Shown here: positions 11,927 to 22,487 of the stretch, in pieces
Layout of the letters: each line of letters opens with the position of its first letter
How positions within the stretch are numbered: position 1 is the first letter of the stretch
NCBI GenBank assembly: GCA_014843695.1
Contig: CM026395.1
Coordinates: 53,840,496 to 53,904,495, forward strand
Source: Archivesica marissinica
Lineage: Eukaryota; Mollusca; Bivalvia; Venerida; Vesicomyidae
DNA length: 64,000 nucleotides
Direction of reading: 5' to 3'
The notes under the pieces: generated by a model
Seen by the model: the letters and a program-made list of their open reading frames with translations, nothing else
Database searches by the model: none
Told to the model about the DNA's origin: nothing
Position numbers and translations under genes: made by a program

Positions 11927-11936
11927 TATTGTGCAA

Positions 11937-12384
11937 ATTATGAGGTTTTATGTAAATTTAAAAAATAAATATGTTTACACCAAATGCCAGACATGTAGGT
12001 ATAAGATATACACATTTATATTTTATAAATGCTTTCCAATGATATATATAGAAATTGATCAGTGAATTAAAATGTGTTTATTCCACTGGTGTTGAATTTC
12101 TCATTGCTTCCTGTACAACTATTAGTGACATCATTTATGGCAGCTAAACGCGGCGTTCTATCTCATTATTAGTGCACAATTGCATAGTCATAAAAAATCC
12201 TTTCAGCCTAAAATAAAAAGAAAATTTGCTTGTTTCGGTGACCGATTGAATATTTCACTCATGAATTACGCGACTTGTGATAATAATGTTTTCATTATTC
12301 ATTCAGTGAAATATAATTTGATCATACACCGAAACAAACAAATATCCTACATTTAATATGTCACAGTAGACATAAATAGAACAA
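11937..12384. other. AT-rich unique sequence, no gene seen
   Basis: Single-copy-looking AT-rich DNA. I see no open frame with protein-like composition, no tRNA-like motif and no tandem unit. Confidence 0.6.
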
Positions 12385-12423
12385 TTAAATTATGTAACCA
12401 TTTCTTTCCATTTTCCTTCTAAT
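12385..12423. repeat. 39-bp direct repeat, left copy
   Basis: It starts TTAAATTATGTAACCATTTC and ends CTTCTAAT, immediately before the TTAA of a MITE. The same 39 bp with one mismatch follows the MITE at 12663-12701. Confidence 0.9.
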
Positions 12424-12427
12424 TTAA

Positions 12428-12662
12428 CCCTTTCAACACCACAGACCTCTAAATCGGCTTACAAAAAGTTTAGATCCAGATGAGCCGGCTAGTGACGAGC
12501 CGTCTCATCAGGATCTGCACTTTTTTCAAGTAATATAACTATTTTTAGGGGAAAAATTACCCATTTTGATAAATGAACTGATCCAAATGTAATTTTGTTA
12601 TTAATTTATTGGTCTAAAAATATCATGGACCAGTCCATGTCAGTTACTTGGTGTTGAATGGG
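12428..12662 (+). mobile_element. MITE-C copy (TTAA-flanked, about 235 bp)
   Basis: Ends are CCCTTTCAACACCACAGACC and CTTGGTGTTGAATGGG, inverted relative to each other over about 15 bp. TTAA lies at 12424-12427 and 12663-12666. Inside is a strong palindrome with arms AGATCCAGATGAGCCGGCT and AGCCGTCTCATCAGGATCT. Inverted copies are at 19221-19458 and 42271-42506. It has no coding capacity. The ends resemble those of MITE-A, pointing to a shared piggyBac-like source. Confidence 0.87.
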
Positions 12663-12701
12663 TTAAATTATGTAACCATTTCATTCCATTTTCCTTCTAA
12701 T
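12663..12701. repeat. 39-bp direct repeat, right copy
   Basis: Repeats 12385-12423 with a T/A difference (CATTTCTTTCC versus CATTTCATTCC). Its first four bases are also the right TTAA of the MITE. Confidence 0.9.
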
Positions 12702-12705
12702 TTAA

Positions 12706-13183
12706 GCACTGTCGTCTATAATTTGTATTAATTCCTGGCGGTCATGAAATCTAGTGTCAATTCCAAATACTACCATTAAACTCAAACACATTGCTTATTA
12801 AGGTAATTTTTACTAATTAGAGGGCAATATGTCTGGAGTTAGTGGTCTGAACGAGAGCTCCTTATAGAATATACCAGGAATTTTATAGTGGCATGCTCAG
12901 CAAGTCTGATTAAACATAAGCAATGAAGGATCAATAACTCTTGCCTAACAATCTGCTTATAAAACTGGGCCCTGTTGGAATCTGCAGCAAGATTTCAAAC
13001 TTTGACAATATTACAGATTAATACAATAAACAGAGTACAAGACAGAATAACGGTAATGGCAAACACAGTATACCTTCCTCATCTACCCCCTCCCCCAGAC
13101 AGAATAATGTTGCAAGCAAACAGAAATTGTCTTCCGCCACCCGAGAGAGAATGATCAACAGATGTTGGGGGCAAACAAAATAT
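12706..13183. other. Unique sequence with a decayed precursor of the following array
   Basis: No gene is evident. A stretch near 13060 (GGCAAACACAGTATACC, then a C-rich run) resembles the 66-bp unit that is amplified from 13490 and may be a diverged ancestral unit. That link is inference from short similarity. Confidence 0.4.
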
Positions 13184-13386
13184 TTTCGCTTCATGTGCGA
13201 AAGGCCCGGAGTTTGAGCCCCGCTGGAGCAGTTACGATTGTGCCCTTAGGCAAGGTATTTATATTCCACATTGCCTCTTCTCTCTCCTTCATGGCGATGG
13301 ATTCCATCAGGAATGAGGTCTCGAGAGTGATTAATATAAGTTGAAAGACCTTGTTTGGCAATCGAGTTAAAAAATAAATTTGTATA
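13184..13386 (+). mobile_element. SINE3 copy, tRNA-derived, 5' truncated
   Basis: The head contains TTCGCTTCATGTGCGAA (an anticodon-stem-like hairpin) and GAGTTTGAGCCCC (degenerate B box). The body follows with TGCCCTTAGGCAAGGTATTT, TGGATTCCATCAGGAATGAG and TCTCGAGAGTGATTAATATA, and a tail of AAAAAATAAATTTG. It matches the complete SINE3 at 51571-51802 in inverted orientation. Confidence 0.8.
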
Positions 13387-13489
13387 ATCTAATCAAAATA
13401 TGTCCCCGCCTCCAGATGATGAAGGAAATAATGATATGTCCTTCCCCAGTCAACAGGGCAGTGAAGGCAAACACAACATGCACCCCTTC

Positions 13490-13989
13490 AAAGACACAGT
13501 ATGTCTCCCTCCCAGCCCTCCAGATTGTATTATAGATATCTCCACACTGTGACAAACACAGTATGTCTCCCTGCCAGCCCTCCAGATAGTATTATAGATA
13601 TCTGCACACTGTGACAAACACAGTATGTCACCCTGCCAGCCCTCCAGATTGTAGTATAGATATCTCCACACTGTCTGTGACAAACACAGTATGTCTCCCT
13701 CCCAGCCCTCCAGATTGTAGTATAGATATCTCCACACTGTCTGTGACAAACACAGTATGTCTCCTTCCCAACCCTCCAGATTGTATTATAGATATCTCCA
13801 CACTGTCTGTGACAAACACAGTATGTCTCCCTGCCAGCCCTCCAGATTGTAGTATAGATATCTCCACACTGTCTGTGACAAACACAGTATGTCTCCCTGC
13901 CAGCCCTCCAGATTGTAGTATAGATATCTCCACACTGTCTGTGACAAACACAGTATGTCTCCCTGCCAGCCCTCCATATTGTATTATAG
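13490..13989. repeat. 66-bp minisatellite block
   Basis: The unit starts CACAGTATGTCTCCCTGCCA, continues GCCCTCCAGATTGTAGTATA, then GATATCTCCACACTGTCTGT and GACAAA. The first copies lack six bases (60 bp). Open frames in both strands follow the unit length. Confidence 0.95.
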
Positions 13990-14830
13990 ATTGTCTCCCT
14001 CCCAGCCCTCCAGATTGTATTATAGATTGTCTCCCTCACAGCCCTCCAGATTGTATTATATATATATCCACTGTCTCCCTCCCAGCCCTCCAGATTGTAT
14101 TATAGATTATCTCCCTGCCAGCCCTCCAGATTGTATTATATATATCTCCACTGTCTCCCTCCCAGCCCTCCAGATTGTATTATAGATTATCTCCCTGCCA
14201 GCCCTCCAGATTGTATTATATATATCTCCACTGTCTCCCTCCCAGCCCTCCAGATTGTATTATAGATTGTCTCCCTGCCAGCCCTCCAGATTGTATTATA
14301 GATTATCTCCCTCCCAGCCCTCCAGATTGTATTATAGATATCTCCACTGTCTCCCTCCCAGCCCTCCAGATTGTATTATAGATTGTCTCCCTCCCAGCCC
14401 TCCAGATTGTATTATAGATATCTCCACTGTCTCCCTGCCAGCCCTCCAGATTGTATTATAGATTATCTCCCTCCCAGCCCTCCAGATTGTATTATAGATA
14501 TCTCCACTGTCTCCCTGCCAGCCCTCCAGATTGTATTATAGATTATCTCCCTCCCAGCCCTCCAGATTGTATTATAGATATCTCCACTGTCTCCCTCCCA
14601 GCCCTCCAGATTGTATTATAGATTGTCTCCCTGCCAGCCCTCCAGATTGTATTATAGATTGTCTCCCTCCCAGCCCTCCAGATTGTATTATAGATATCTC
14701 CACTGTCTCCCTGCCAGCCCTCCAGATTGTATTATAGATTATCTCCCTGCCAGCCCTCCAGATTGTACTATAGATTGTCTTCCTACCAGCCCTCCAGATT
14801 GTACTATAGATATCTGCACACTGTCTGCAC
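13990..14830. repeat. 36/44-bp array with 80-bp higher-order period
   Basis: Units derived from the preceding 66-bp repeat by internal deletion. A 36-bp form ends TTATAGATTG and a 44-bp form ends GATATCTCCACTG. They commonly alternate, giving an 80-bp higher-order unit, seen as repeated blocks at 14175/14255 and 14531/14611. Both keep TCTCCCTSCCAGCCCTCCAG. Confidence 0.9.
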
Positions 14831-15176
14831 TTGTTAATGGTGCTTCAAGCATGCCACATAATCCATAAACAACAGTTCATTTACATACAGACTGTAAACA
14901 CTTGCAACTACAATTACTGCAGTACATAGGTAACAAAATACAACACATTAAGCCATTCATCACTAACCAGCATATTTACATAGTGTCTGTCTAAACAATA
15001 GCCTTGTGATGCAACGACCCCACTCATTTGATGCCCAGAACAGTTACCCCCCCCCCACCCTGGCTCACTCACCCGAGACAACAATGCAAATTAACTCTCC
15101 CCAGAATGCTTGGCAAGGAATAAAATATGTCGATAGTTTATTTATTAATTAATTAATGCTTTGCAGTAGATAAAAA
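14831..15176. other. Unique spacer, no gene seen
   Basis: AT-rich with a C9 tract near 15045. I see no coding, tRNA-like or repeat-element signal apart from the MITE-B that follows. Confidence 0.5.
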
Positions 15177-15372
15177 TCGCTTTTGCAAATAGCATAGCGA
15201 CCGATCAGACAGCACAGAATGTGCCGCTTGATCATGCTCCATGCTGTTTGCTATTCAGATAGTGGAGTTAAAACCCTTGGTTGAATAGCAAACAACATAG
15301 AACCTGATAAAGACGCGGCTGATTTGGATCTATGTTGTTTGCAATAGAGATTTTCAAGCAAAGGGTTTAAGT
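15177..15372 (+). mobile_element. MITE-B copy
   Basis: Two palindromic segments, one with arms GCAAATAGCATAGCGACCGATCA and TGATCATGCTCCATGCTGTTTGC-like, the second with AGCAAACAACATAGAACCTG and GATCTATGTTGTTTGC, joined by TATTCAGATAGTGGAGTTAA. It ends in AAAGGGTTTAAG, a mutated TTAA end. Confidence 0.75.
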
Positions 15373-15394
15373 TAATTTCAGCTCAATTGCAAAA

Positions 15395-15480
15395 CTATTT
15401 CTTACAACGGAATCCATAGCAATAAGAGAAAGTGAAGTCAAGTGACTTGCCTAAGGACACTACCAAAGTGGTTCTGGTGG
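15395..15480 (-). mobile_element. Possible diverged SINE3 fragment
   Basis: CGGAATCCATAGCAATAAG and CTTGCCTAAGGACACTACC resemble the minus-strand SINE3 body (TGGAATCCATTGCCACGAGG; CTTGCCTAAGGGCACAATC), and TGGTTCTGGTGGG resembles its B-box side. It is heavily mutated and ends against the next array. Confidence 0.4.
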
Positions 15481-15486
15481 GCCCTC

Positions 15487-16254
15487 AGTAACTAGACGCA
15501 CAATACCGTATTCAATACAAGACGCATACCGTATTCAATACAAGACGCACACCATATTCAATATAAGACGCACACCGTATTCAATACAAGACACACACCG
15601 TATTCAATACAAAGATGGACACCGTATTCAATACAAAGATGGACACCGTATTCAATACAAGACGCACACCGTATTCAATACAAAGATGGACACCGTATTC
15701 AATACAAAGACGCACACCGTATTCAATACAAGATGCACACCATATTCCAATACAAGACGCACACCATATTCAATACAAGACGCACACCGTATTCAATACA
15801 AAGATGGACACCGTATTCAATACAAAGACGCACACCGTATTCAATACAAAGACGCACACCGTATTCAATACAAAGATGGACACCGTATTCAATACAAAGA
15901 TGGACACCGTATTCAATACAAAGACGCACACCGTATTCAATACAAAGACGCACACCGTATTCAATACAAAGACGGACACCGTATTCAATACAAAGACGCA
16001 CACCGTATTCAATACAAAGATGGACACCGTATTCAATACAAAGACGGACACCATATTCAATACAAGACGCACGCCGTATTCAATACAAGATGCACACCAT
16101 ATTCAATACAAGACGCACACCGTATTCAATACAAGACGCACACCGTATTCAATACAAGATGCACACCATATTCAATACAAGACGCACACCGTATTCAATA
16201 CAAGACGCACACCGTATTCAATACAAAGATGGACACCGTATTCAATACAAAATA
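15487..16254. repeat. 23/24-bp minisatellite, about 33 copies
   Basis: The unit is CACACCGTATTCAATACAA plus GACG (23 bp) or AGACG (24 bp); a GATGGACACC variant is frequent. The 24-bp form (8 codons) opens frames with K-D-A-H-R-I-Q-Y peptides on the plus strand and complementary frames on the minus strand. Confidence 0.96.
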
Positions 16255-16289
16255 GAGGACCCAGAGTAATGTTTTCTGAAAATCAAACT

Positions 16290-16650
16290 TATGAACTCCT
16301 GATGGCCCTGTATCGCTCACCTGGCTATGTTTACCCGGGGGTTACCATTTTAATTTGGAAAGAGCATTGTACATCGATCATTCCTACCAAGATTCGTCAA
16401 AATCCGGCTGGTTGAGAAGAATTGTTTAAAGAATTTATGCCTTTTTTACACAGCGATTACATAAATGACCATGATTTTAACAATTATATAATCCCCCCCC
16501 CCCCCCCCCACTTACCCCAAGTATCATGGTGGATTAGGTCTCAATGGTTACTGAGGAGATGTTCATGGATGCCGGACGACAACGGACGGCGGACATTCAC
16601 ATTGCGGTAACAATACGTCACACAAGCTTTGCTCAGGTGAGCTAACATTA
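16290..16650 (+). mobile_element. Dispersed mollusc-type repeat element
   Basis: It opens with CCTGATGGCCCTGTATCGCT and CACCTGG and closes with CACAAGCTTTGCTCAGGTGA GCTAA, so the ends are partial inverted repeats. Internally it has GAGAAGAATTGTTTAAAG, a C17 run at 16493-16509 and GACGACAACGGACGGCGGAC. This layout is common in bivalve assemblies (from general knowledge). A related copy starts near 28545. No transposase is encoded. Confidence 0.6.
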
Positions 16651-17310
16651 ACAGTCAACTAAATATATTGCCAGAGTTTTCCGTTACAAATAAGAAAGAC
16701 AATCAATTGTCGTCTGCTATAATTATTTAAACTATTACCCAGCATGCAAACTAGATAACAACAGCGACTGATCGCAATCGTTTATTCAAGAATGCTTAGC
16801 TTAGCTCCCGTCCTTTTCATTACCTAAAAATGTCTGTATAGCTACTACATGTTATACATCCCCCTTCAGCAGTGTTCTCCGGAAGGCCCAGAGTCCGGCG
16901 ATTTCGCCAACTACATGCTGACTGAGCGCCGGATACTTTCTGGTATAATAAATAAATCATTTCAAAACAAAACAGTTCAAATTTAGGACGAAATCGTCAA
17001 ATAATTCGATCTGGAAGTGATTCTATTGGCGATGAATCCATTTCATCTGATATTTTTGTATACAATGTGCGTTTAAGAGACGCGCATCCAGTTCAAATGC
17101 AAATGATCAGCGCTGTCTACCAATCAAATCGCTGGGAAAACCTGGATTTTCCGTGATTTTCTAAATTTAGACGACCTGTTCTCTCGCTCTGTTTCACTGC
17201 AGATGTAATCTTGAATATCTGCCCACCAGAATTCCAGGAAGTTCCGTATTGTTGAAGAGCAATAGTAGAAGAATCTATCCGAAAAAAAAAAAAAATTCCC
17301 CCAAATCAAA
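16651..17310. other. Unique sequence, no gene recognised
   Basis: AT-rich DNA with an A13-A14 run near 17281 just before a SINE. A 62-codon minus-strand frame (17124-17309) has no recognisable domain and is probably chance. Confidence 0.5.
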
Positions 17311-17592
17311 AGACGGATCTGTAGTCCAGTGGTAACACGCTGAACTGGTAATCCAGGGATCGCAGGTTCGATCCCCCGTCTGACCCTAATAAAATTAATA
17401 GTCTTTCAGATGGGACTTTAAACCGAGGTCTTGCGTCGGTGCTGTACACCGTGCACGTAAACGAACCAGAGGAGACTCTGGAATGGGTCTCTGTCTGTAT
17501 CATTGCACTATCCTTCAAAAATATCAAATGACTAATCTCTTCAGGAGGCGTCGCTCATATGGGCAACCGGTAGCGACGATAAATAAACGTAT
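17311..17592 (+). mobile_element. SINE1, most complete copy
   Basis: The tRNA-like head starts AGACGGATCTGTAGTCCAGT (A box), has GGATCGCAGGTTCGATCCCC (B box) and closes its acceptor stem with CCGTCT. The body contains TTTCAGATGGGACTTTAAAC, CACCGTGCACGTAAACGAAC, GAGACTCTGGAATGGGTCTC and ATGGGCAACCGGTAGCGACG, ending in AAATAAACGT. Six of seven acceptor-stem pairs form. This is the reference for the fragments at 1884, 30274, 41881 and 50491. Pol III transcription is inferred from the boxes. Confidence 0.88.
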
Positions 17593-17732
17593 AACACACA
17601 ACTATGTATATTGGCTGCTTATTAAATTAAATGCAGGGCCATGTAAATATTGAAAAAATGAAACAATTCCAAATACCCCACACACTTATTTCAAGTGCGT
17701 GCATAAATTAGTTATCCCCTAAATAAAAACAG

Positions 17733-19170
17733 AAATGTCGGACCTCGGACACAGTTAATAAAAACAGAACTGTCGGACCACCTCAGACACAGTTAATAAA
17801 AACAGAACTGTCGGACCACCTCAGACACAGTTAATAAAAACAGAACTGTCGGACCACCTCAGACACAGTTAATAAAAACAGAACTGTCGGACCTCAGACA
17901 CAGTTAAATAAAAACAGAACAGCCGGACCTCAGACACAGTTAAATAAAAACAGAACAGCCGGACCTCAGACACAGTTAAATAAAAACAGAACAGCCGGAC
18001 CTCAGACACAGTTATATAAAAACAGAACAGCCGGACCTCAGACACAGTTATATAAAAACAGAACAGCCGGACCTCAGACACAGTTATATAAAAACAGAAC
18101 AGCCGGACCTCAGACACAGTTAAATAAAAACAGAACAGCCGGACCTCAGACACAGTTATATAAAAACAGAACAGCTGGACCTCAGACACAGTTAAATAAA
18201 AACAGAACAGCCGGACCTCAGACACAGTTAAATAAAAACAGAACAGCCGGACCTCAGACACAGTTAAATAAAAACAGAACTGTCGGACCTCAGACACAGT
18301 TAAATAAAAACAGAACAGCCGGACCTCAGACACAGTTATATAAAAACAGAACAGCCGGACCTCAGACACAGTTAAATAAAAATAGACCAGCCGGACCTCA
18401 GACACAGTTAAATAAAAACAGAACAGCCGGACCTCAGACACAGTTAAATAAAAACAGAACAGCCGGACCTCAGACACAGTTATATAAAAACAGAACAGCC
18501 GGACCTCAGACACAGTTAAATAAAAACAGAACAGCCGGACCTCAGACACAGTTAAATAAAAACAGAACAGCCGGACCTCAGACACAGTTAAATAAAAACA
18601 GAACAGCCGGACCTCAGACACAGTTAAATAAAAACAGAACAGCCGGACCTCAGACACAGTTAAATAAAAACAGAACAGCCGGAACTCAGACACAGTTAAA
18701 TAAAAACAGAACTGTCGGACCTCAGACACAGTTAAATAAAAACAGAACAGCCGGACCTCAGACACAGTTAAATAAAAACAGAACAGCCGGACCTCAGACA
18801 CAGTTAAATAAAAACAGAACTGTCGGACCTCAGACACAGTTAAATAAAAACAGAACAGCCGGACCTCAGACACAGTTATATAAAAACAGAACAGCCGGAC
18901 CTCAGACACAGTTAAATAAAAACAGACCAGCCGGACCTCAGACACAGTTAAATAAAAACAGACCAGCCGGACCTCAGACACAGTTAAATAAAAACAGAAC
19001 AGCCGGACCTCAGACACAGTTATATAAAAACAGATCAGCCGGACCTCAGACACAGTTAAATAAAAACAGACCAGCCGGACCTCAGACACAGTTAAATAAA
19101 AACAGAACAGCCGGACCTCAGACACAGTTAAATAAAAACAGAACAGCCGGACCTCAGACACAGTTAGACA
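17733..19170. repeat. 36-bp minisatellite, about 39 copies
   Basis: The unit is CAGACACAGTTAAATAAAAA plus CAGAACAGCCGGACCT. The first few copies are 38 bp (extra ACC, missing A). Variants are TTATATAAA for TTAAATAAA, CTGTCGG for CAGCCGG, and GACCAGCC. The minus strand is open for 430 codons (V-S-E-V-R-L-F-C-F-Y-L-T). The frame breaks exactly where unit length becomes 38, so openness is explained by the 36-bp period. Confidence 0.96.
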
Positions 19171-19220
19171 CAGTTAGCATGCTGTTACAACTTAATAATA
19201 CACCCAAGAATATTTATTAA

Positions 19221-19458
19221 CCCATTCAACCCCAAGTAACTGACATGGACTGGTGCGTGATATTTTCAGACCAATAAATTAATAAGAAAATTACCTTTGG
19301 ACCAGTTCATTTATCAAAATGGGTAATTTTATCTAAAAATAGTAATAATTATTACTGGCAAAAAAGTGCAGATCCTGATGAGACGGCTCGTCACGAGCCG
19401 GCTCATCTGGATCTACACTTTTCATAAGCCTATTTAGAGGCCTGTGGGGTTGAAAGGG
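19221..19458 (-). mobile_element. MITE-C copy, inverted
   Basis: Between TTAA at 19217-19220 and 19459-19462. It starts CCCATTCAACCCCAAGTAAC and ends GGCCTGTGGGGTTGAAAGGG. The central palindrome is kept (GATGAGACGGCTCGTCACGA GCCGGCTCATC). It is the inverted relative of 12428-12662. Confidence 0.87.
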
Positions 19459-19462
19459 TTAA

Positions 19463-20164
19463 AGTGTGTTTGTCTTGCTGTATATCAAGATAATGGGCTA
19501 TTTCAGAAAATATTCGCACTCCCTATGGAAGGGTTTTTTCTTTGTCCAATGGGGGGGGGGGGGGGGGTAATGAGATGATTTATGATGCTGTGAACAGAAA
19601 CTGAATTATTGTTTATATTAATTACTGTGTGATGTACAATCTGTGTTTATGCAGCTGAAATCATTTTCTATGGGGAAAAAAAAGATCCATAAATTTGTGT
19701 AAATATTGCCTTGAAAATGAACCAGGTTGCACCTAAAGCTTTGTCGCCTGTGAATGTCAACTGCTGGTTACTTATAAATTAAAACCCTTCTACTTCCATA
19801 TTTTAAGGAGAACATTGCTTCATGGAGGAATTGCCTCCGCACCCCACCACAAAATTTATTTCAAACAAAACTATGTTCTGTTTTTTTTCCTCTTTGCAAT
19901 GAAAGGTGCCGCCCTTTGGACTCTCTTATGCCCGTAGGTCTATTTGGATTGCTTATTAATCTGGTCTATCCTTGGATAGACAACAGGCTAGACATAACAA
20001 CCTTGTAACACCTGGCACACTGCCAACTAGATATGATGACTGATTATGCAAATCATACACTTTCATGTAATACTTGTCACATGCGTGCTTGTCTTCATTC
20101 TAATCTACTTATCAATTAGTTTCCGCAAAGTCATTTCGGCTTGTGCTCAGAGATGACCTTTGCA
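19463..20164. other. Unique sequence with a G17 tract
   Basis: No gene is seen. A run of 17 G at 19551-19567 could form a quadruplex or be a homopolymer length error. The remainder is AT-rich with no element I recognise. Confidence 0.5.
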
Positions 20165-21031
20165 TTCTTGCAGATGTGAGACAGTTATATGTAAACAGCT
20201 GGGCCTGAAGTAGATGTGGGACCGTTATAGGTACACAGCTGGGCCTGAAGTAGATGTGGGACCATTATAGGTACACAGCTGGGCCTGAAGTAGATGTGGG
20301 TCTGTTATATGTACACAGCTGGGCATAAAGTAGATGTGGGTCTGTTATAGGTACACAGCTGGGTCTGAAGTAGATGTGGGACCGTTATATGTACACAGCT
20401 GGGCCTGAAGTAGATGTGGGACTGCTATATGTACACAGCTGGGCCTGAAGTAGATGTGGGACCGTTATATGTACACATCTGGGCCTGAAGTAGATGTGGG
20501 ACTGCTAAAGGTACACAGCTGGGCCTGAAGTAGATGTGGGCTGGGCCTGAAGTAGATGTGGGACCGTTATATGTACACAGCTGGGCCTGAAGTAGATGTG
20601 GGTCTATTATAGGTACACAGCTGGGCCTGAAGTAGATGCGAGACAGTTATAGGTACACAGCTGGGCTTGAAGTAGATGTGGGTCTGTTATAGGTACACAG
20701 CTGGGCCTGAAGTAAGATGTGGGACCATTATATGTACACAGCTGGGCCTGAAGTAGATGTGGGTCTGTTATAGGTACACGCTGTGGGCCTGAAGTAGATG
20801 TGGGTCTGTTATAGGTACACAGCTGGGCCTGAAGTAGATGTGGGACCGCTATAGGTACACAGCTGGGCCTGAAGTAAGATGTGGGTCTGTTATAGGTACA
20901 CAGCTGGGCCTGAAGTAGATGTGGGACCGCTATAGGTACACAGCTGGGCCTGAAGTAGATGTGGGACCGCTATAGGTACACAGCTGGGCCTGAAGTAGAT
21001 GTGGGACTGTTATATGTACACAGCTGGGCCT
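20165..21031. repeat. 40-bp minisatellite, about 21 copies
   Basis: The unit is GTAGATGTGGGACCGTTATA plus TGTACACAGCTGGGCCTGAA. Frequent variants are TCTG for ACCG and TATAGG for TATATG. One internal deletion near 20540 fuses two partial units. CAGCTG is present in nearly every copy. Confidence 0.95.
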
Positions 21032-21895
21032 GTTTATTTATTCACATATACCCTATACACCGTTCATTATATACAATTGTTGCTGGTTTATACGACATCA
21101 TCTAGTATTTGAATGCATACCACCATACATGCGATAGCACCCTTCCAGGGGTGGGTGGGGTGAGCTCTCCCACACGAGGCATAACTACAACAATTTCACA
21201 TTGGGAATTACAACTTTTTCCACTTTGTATGATACAAATATTCATGTTGACATCTTTTGGAAGGAGGTGTTTCCATTGGGCTTTATAGATACCGCGATAC
21301 AATTGGTTGATTTCGAGATTTGCACTCGGCTCACCTAGTAAGAAGGTTGAGATTAAGTGAGATTTTGAAAAGCTTTATAACTTCCAAACCAGGTATCATT
21401 TATCTTATTCTATGAACACACTCACATATTGTGGGTGTGTCATACCCTCATTTTTATCATTTCAATATTCTGACATAGTGACCTAGTTCTGTTACAAACT
21501 GATCAAACTTGTACATATTTATCGGTAAATAACTTGTCAGTAACTTTTATAGCATATGAAATCATATATACTATTGTATGCAAAGTGATTTAATGCGTTT
21601 GACTAAATTCTGATTGCATAACATATCTCTTACATAAAAAAGGACCCGTTTTCGGACAACCAATCAAATTTCATGTAACAGAAATGTGTTTTCCGGCATT
21701 TTCACATGACTAGTATAGTAAACCACGAGGGTTCACCAGTTACAAAAACAAACAAATATTTCTTTAATATAAACCTCTGCTTAAGGGATTTTTAGGGAAC
21801 ACATGAATGACATTAATGAAAACATGAACATTTACATATTTTATGATGTAACATAATGTGAATATTTATTTGTTCTTTGCTCATTCATGTTCCTG
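21032..21895. other. Unique sequence, no confident gene
   Basis: A 66-codon minus-strand frame (21102-21302) has mixed composition but no domain I recognise. A stretch near 21298-21375 (CAATTGGTTGATTTCGAGAT, then GAGATTTTGAAAAGC) resembles segments near 53240-53480 and 55150-55245 and may belong to a diverged dispersed repeat. Confidence 0.4.
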
Positions 21896-22487
21896 TTTGG
21901 CACTTCTAACATGTACCATATAAACCAACATGTGTCCTGCAGCACTTCTAACATGTACCATATAAACCAACATGTGTCCTGCAGCACTTCTAACATGTAC
22001 CATATAAACCAACATGTGTCCTGCAGCACTTCTAACATGTACCATATAAACCAACATGTGTCCTGCAGCACTTCTAACATGTACCATATAAACCAACATG
22101 TGTCCTGCAGCACTTCTAACATGTACCATATAAACCAACATGTGTCCTGTAGCACTTCTAACATGTACCATATAAACCAACATGTGTCCTGCAGCACTTC
22201 TAACATGTACCATATAAACCAACATGTGTCCTGCAGCACTTCTAACATGTACCATATAAACCAACATGTGTCCTGCAGCACTTCTAACATGTACCATATA
22301 AACCAACATGTGTCCTGCAGCACTTCTAACATGTACCATATAAACCAACATGTGTCCTGCAGCACTTCTAACATGTACCATATAAACCAACATGTGTCCT
22401 GCAGCACTTCTAACATGTACCATATAAACCAACATGTGTCCTGCAGCACTTCTAACATGTACCATATAAACCAACATGTGTCCTGCA
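21896..22487. repeat. 42-bp minisatellite, 14 near-identical copies
   Basis: The unit is CACTTCTAACATGTACCATA plus TAAACCAACATGTGTCCTGC plus AG. A single C/T change (CTGTAG) marks the copy at about 22148. It is 14 codons long, so both strands are open. Its last 14 bases are the monomer of the next array. Confidence 0.97.

Noticed and set aside
21896..22487. CRISPR-like array
   Set aside because: Repeats are contiguous without unique spacers, and the DNA is eukaryotic.
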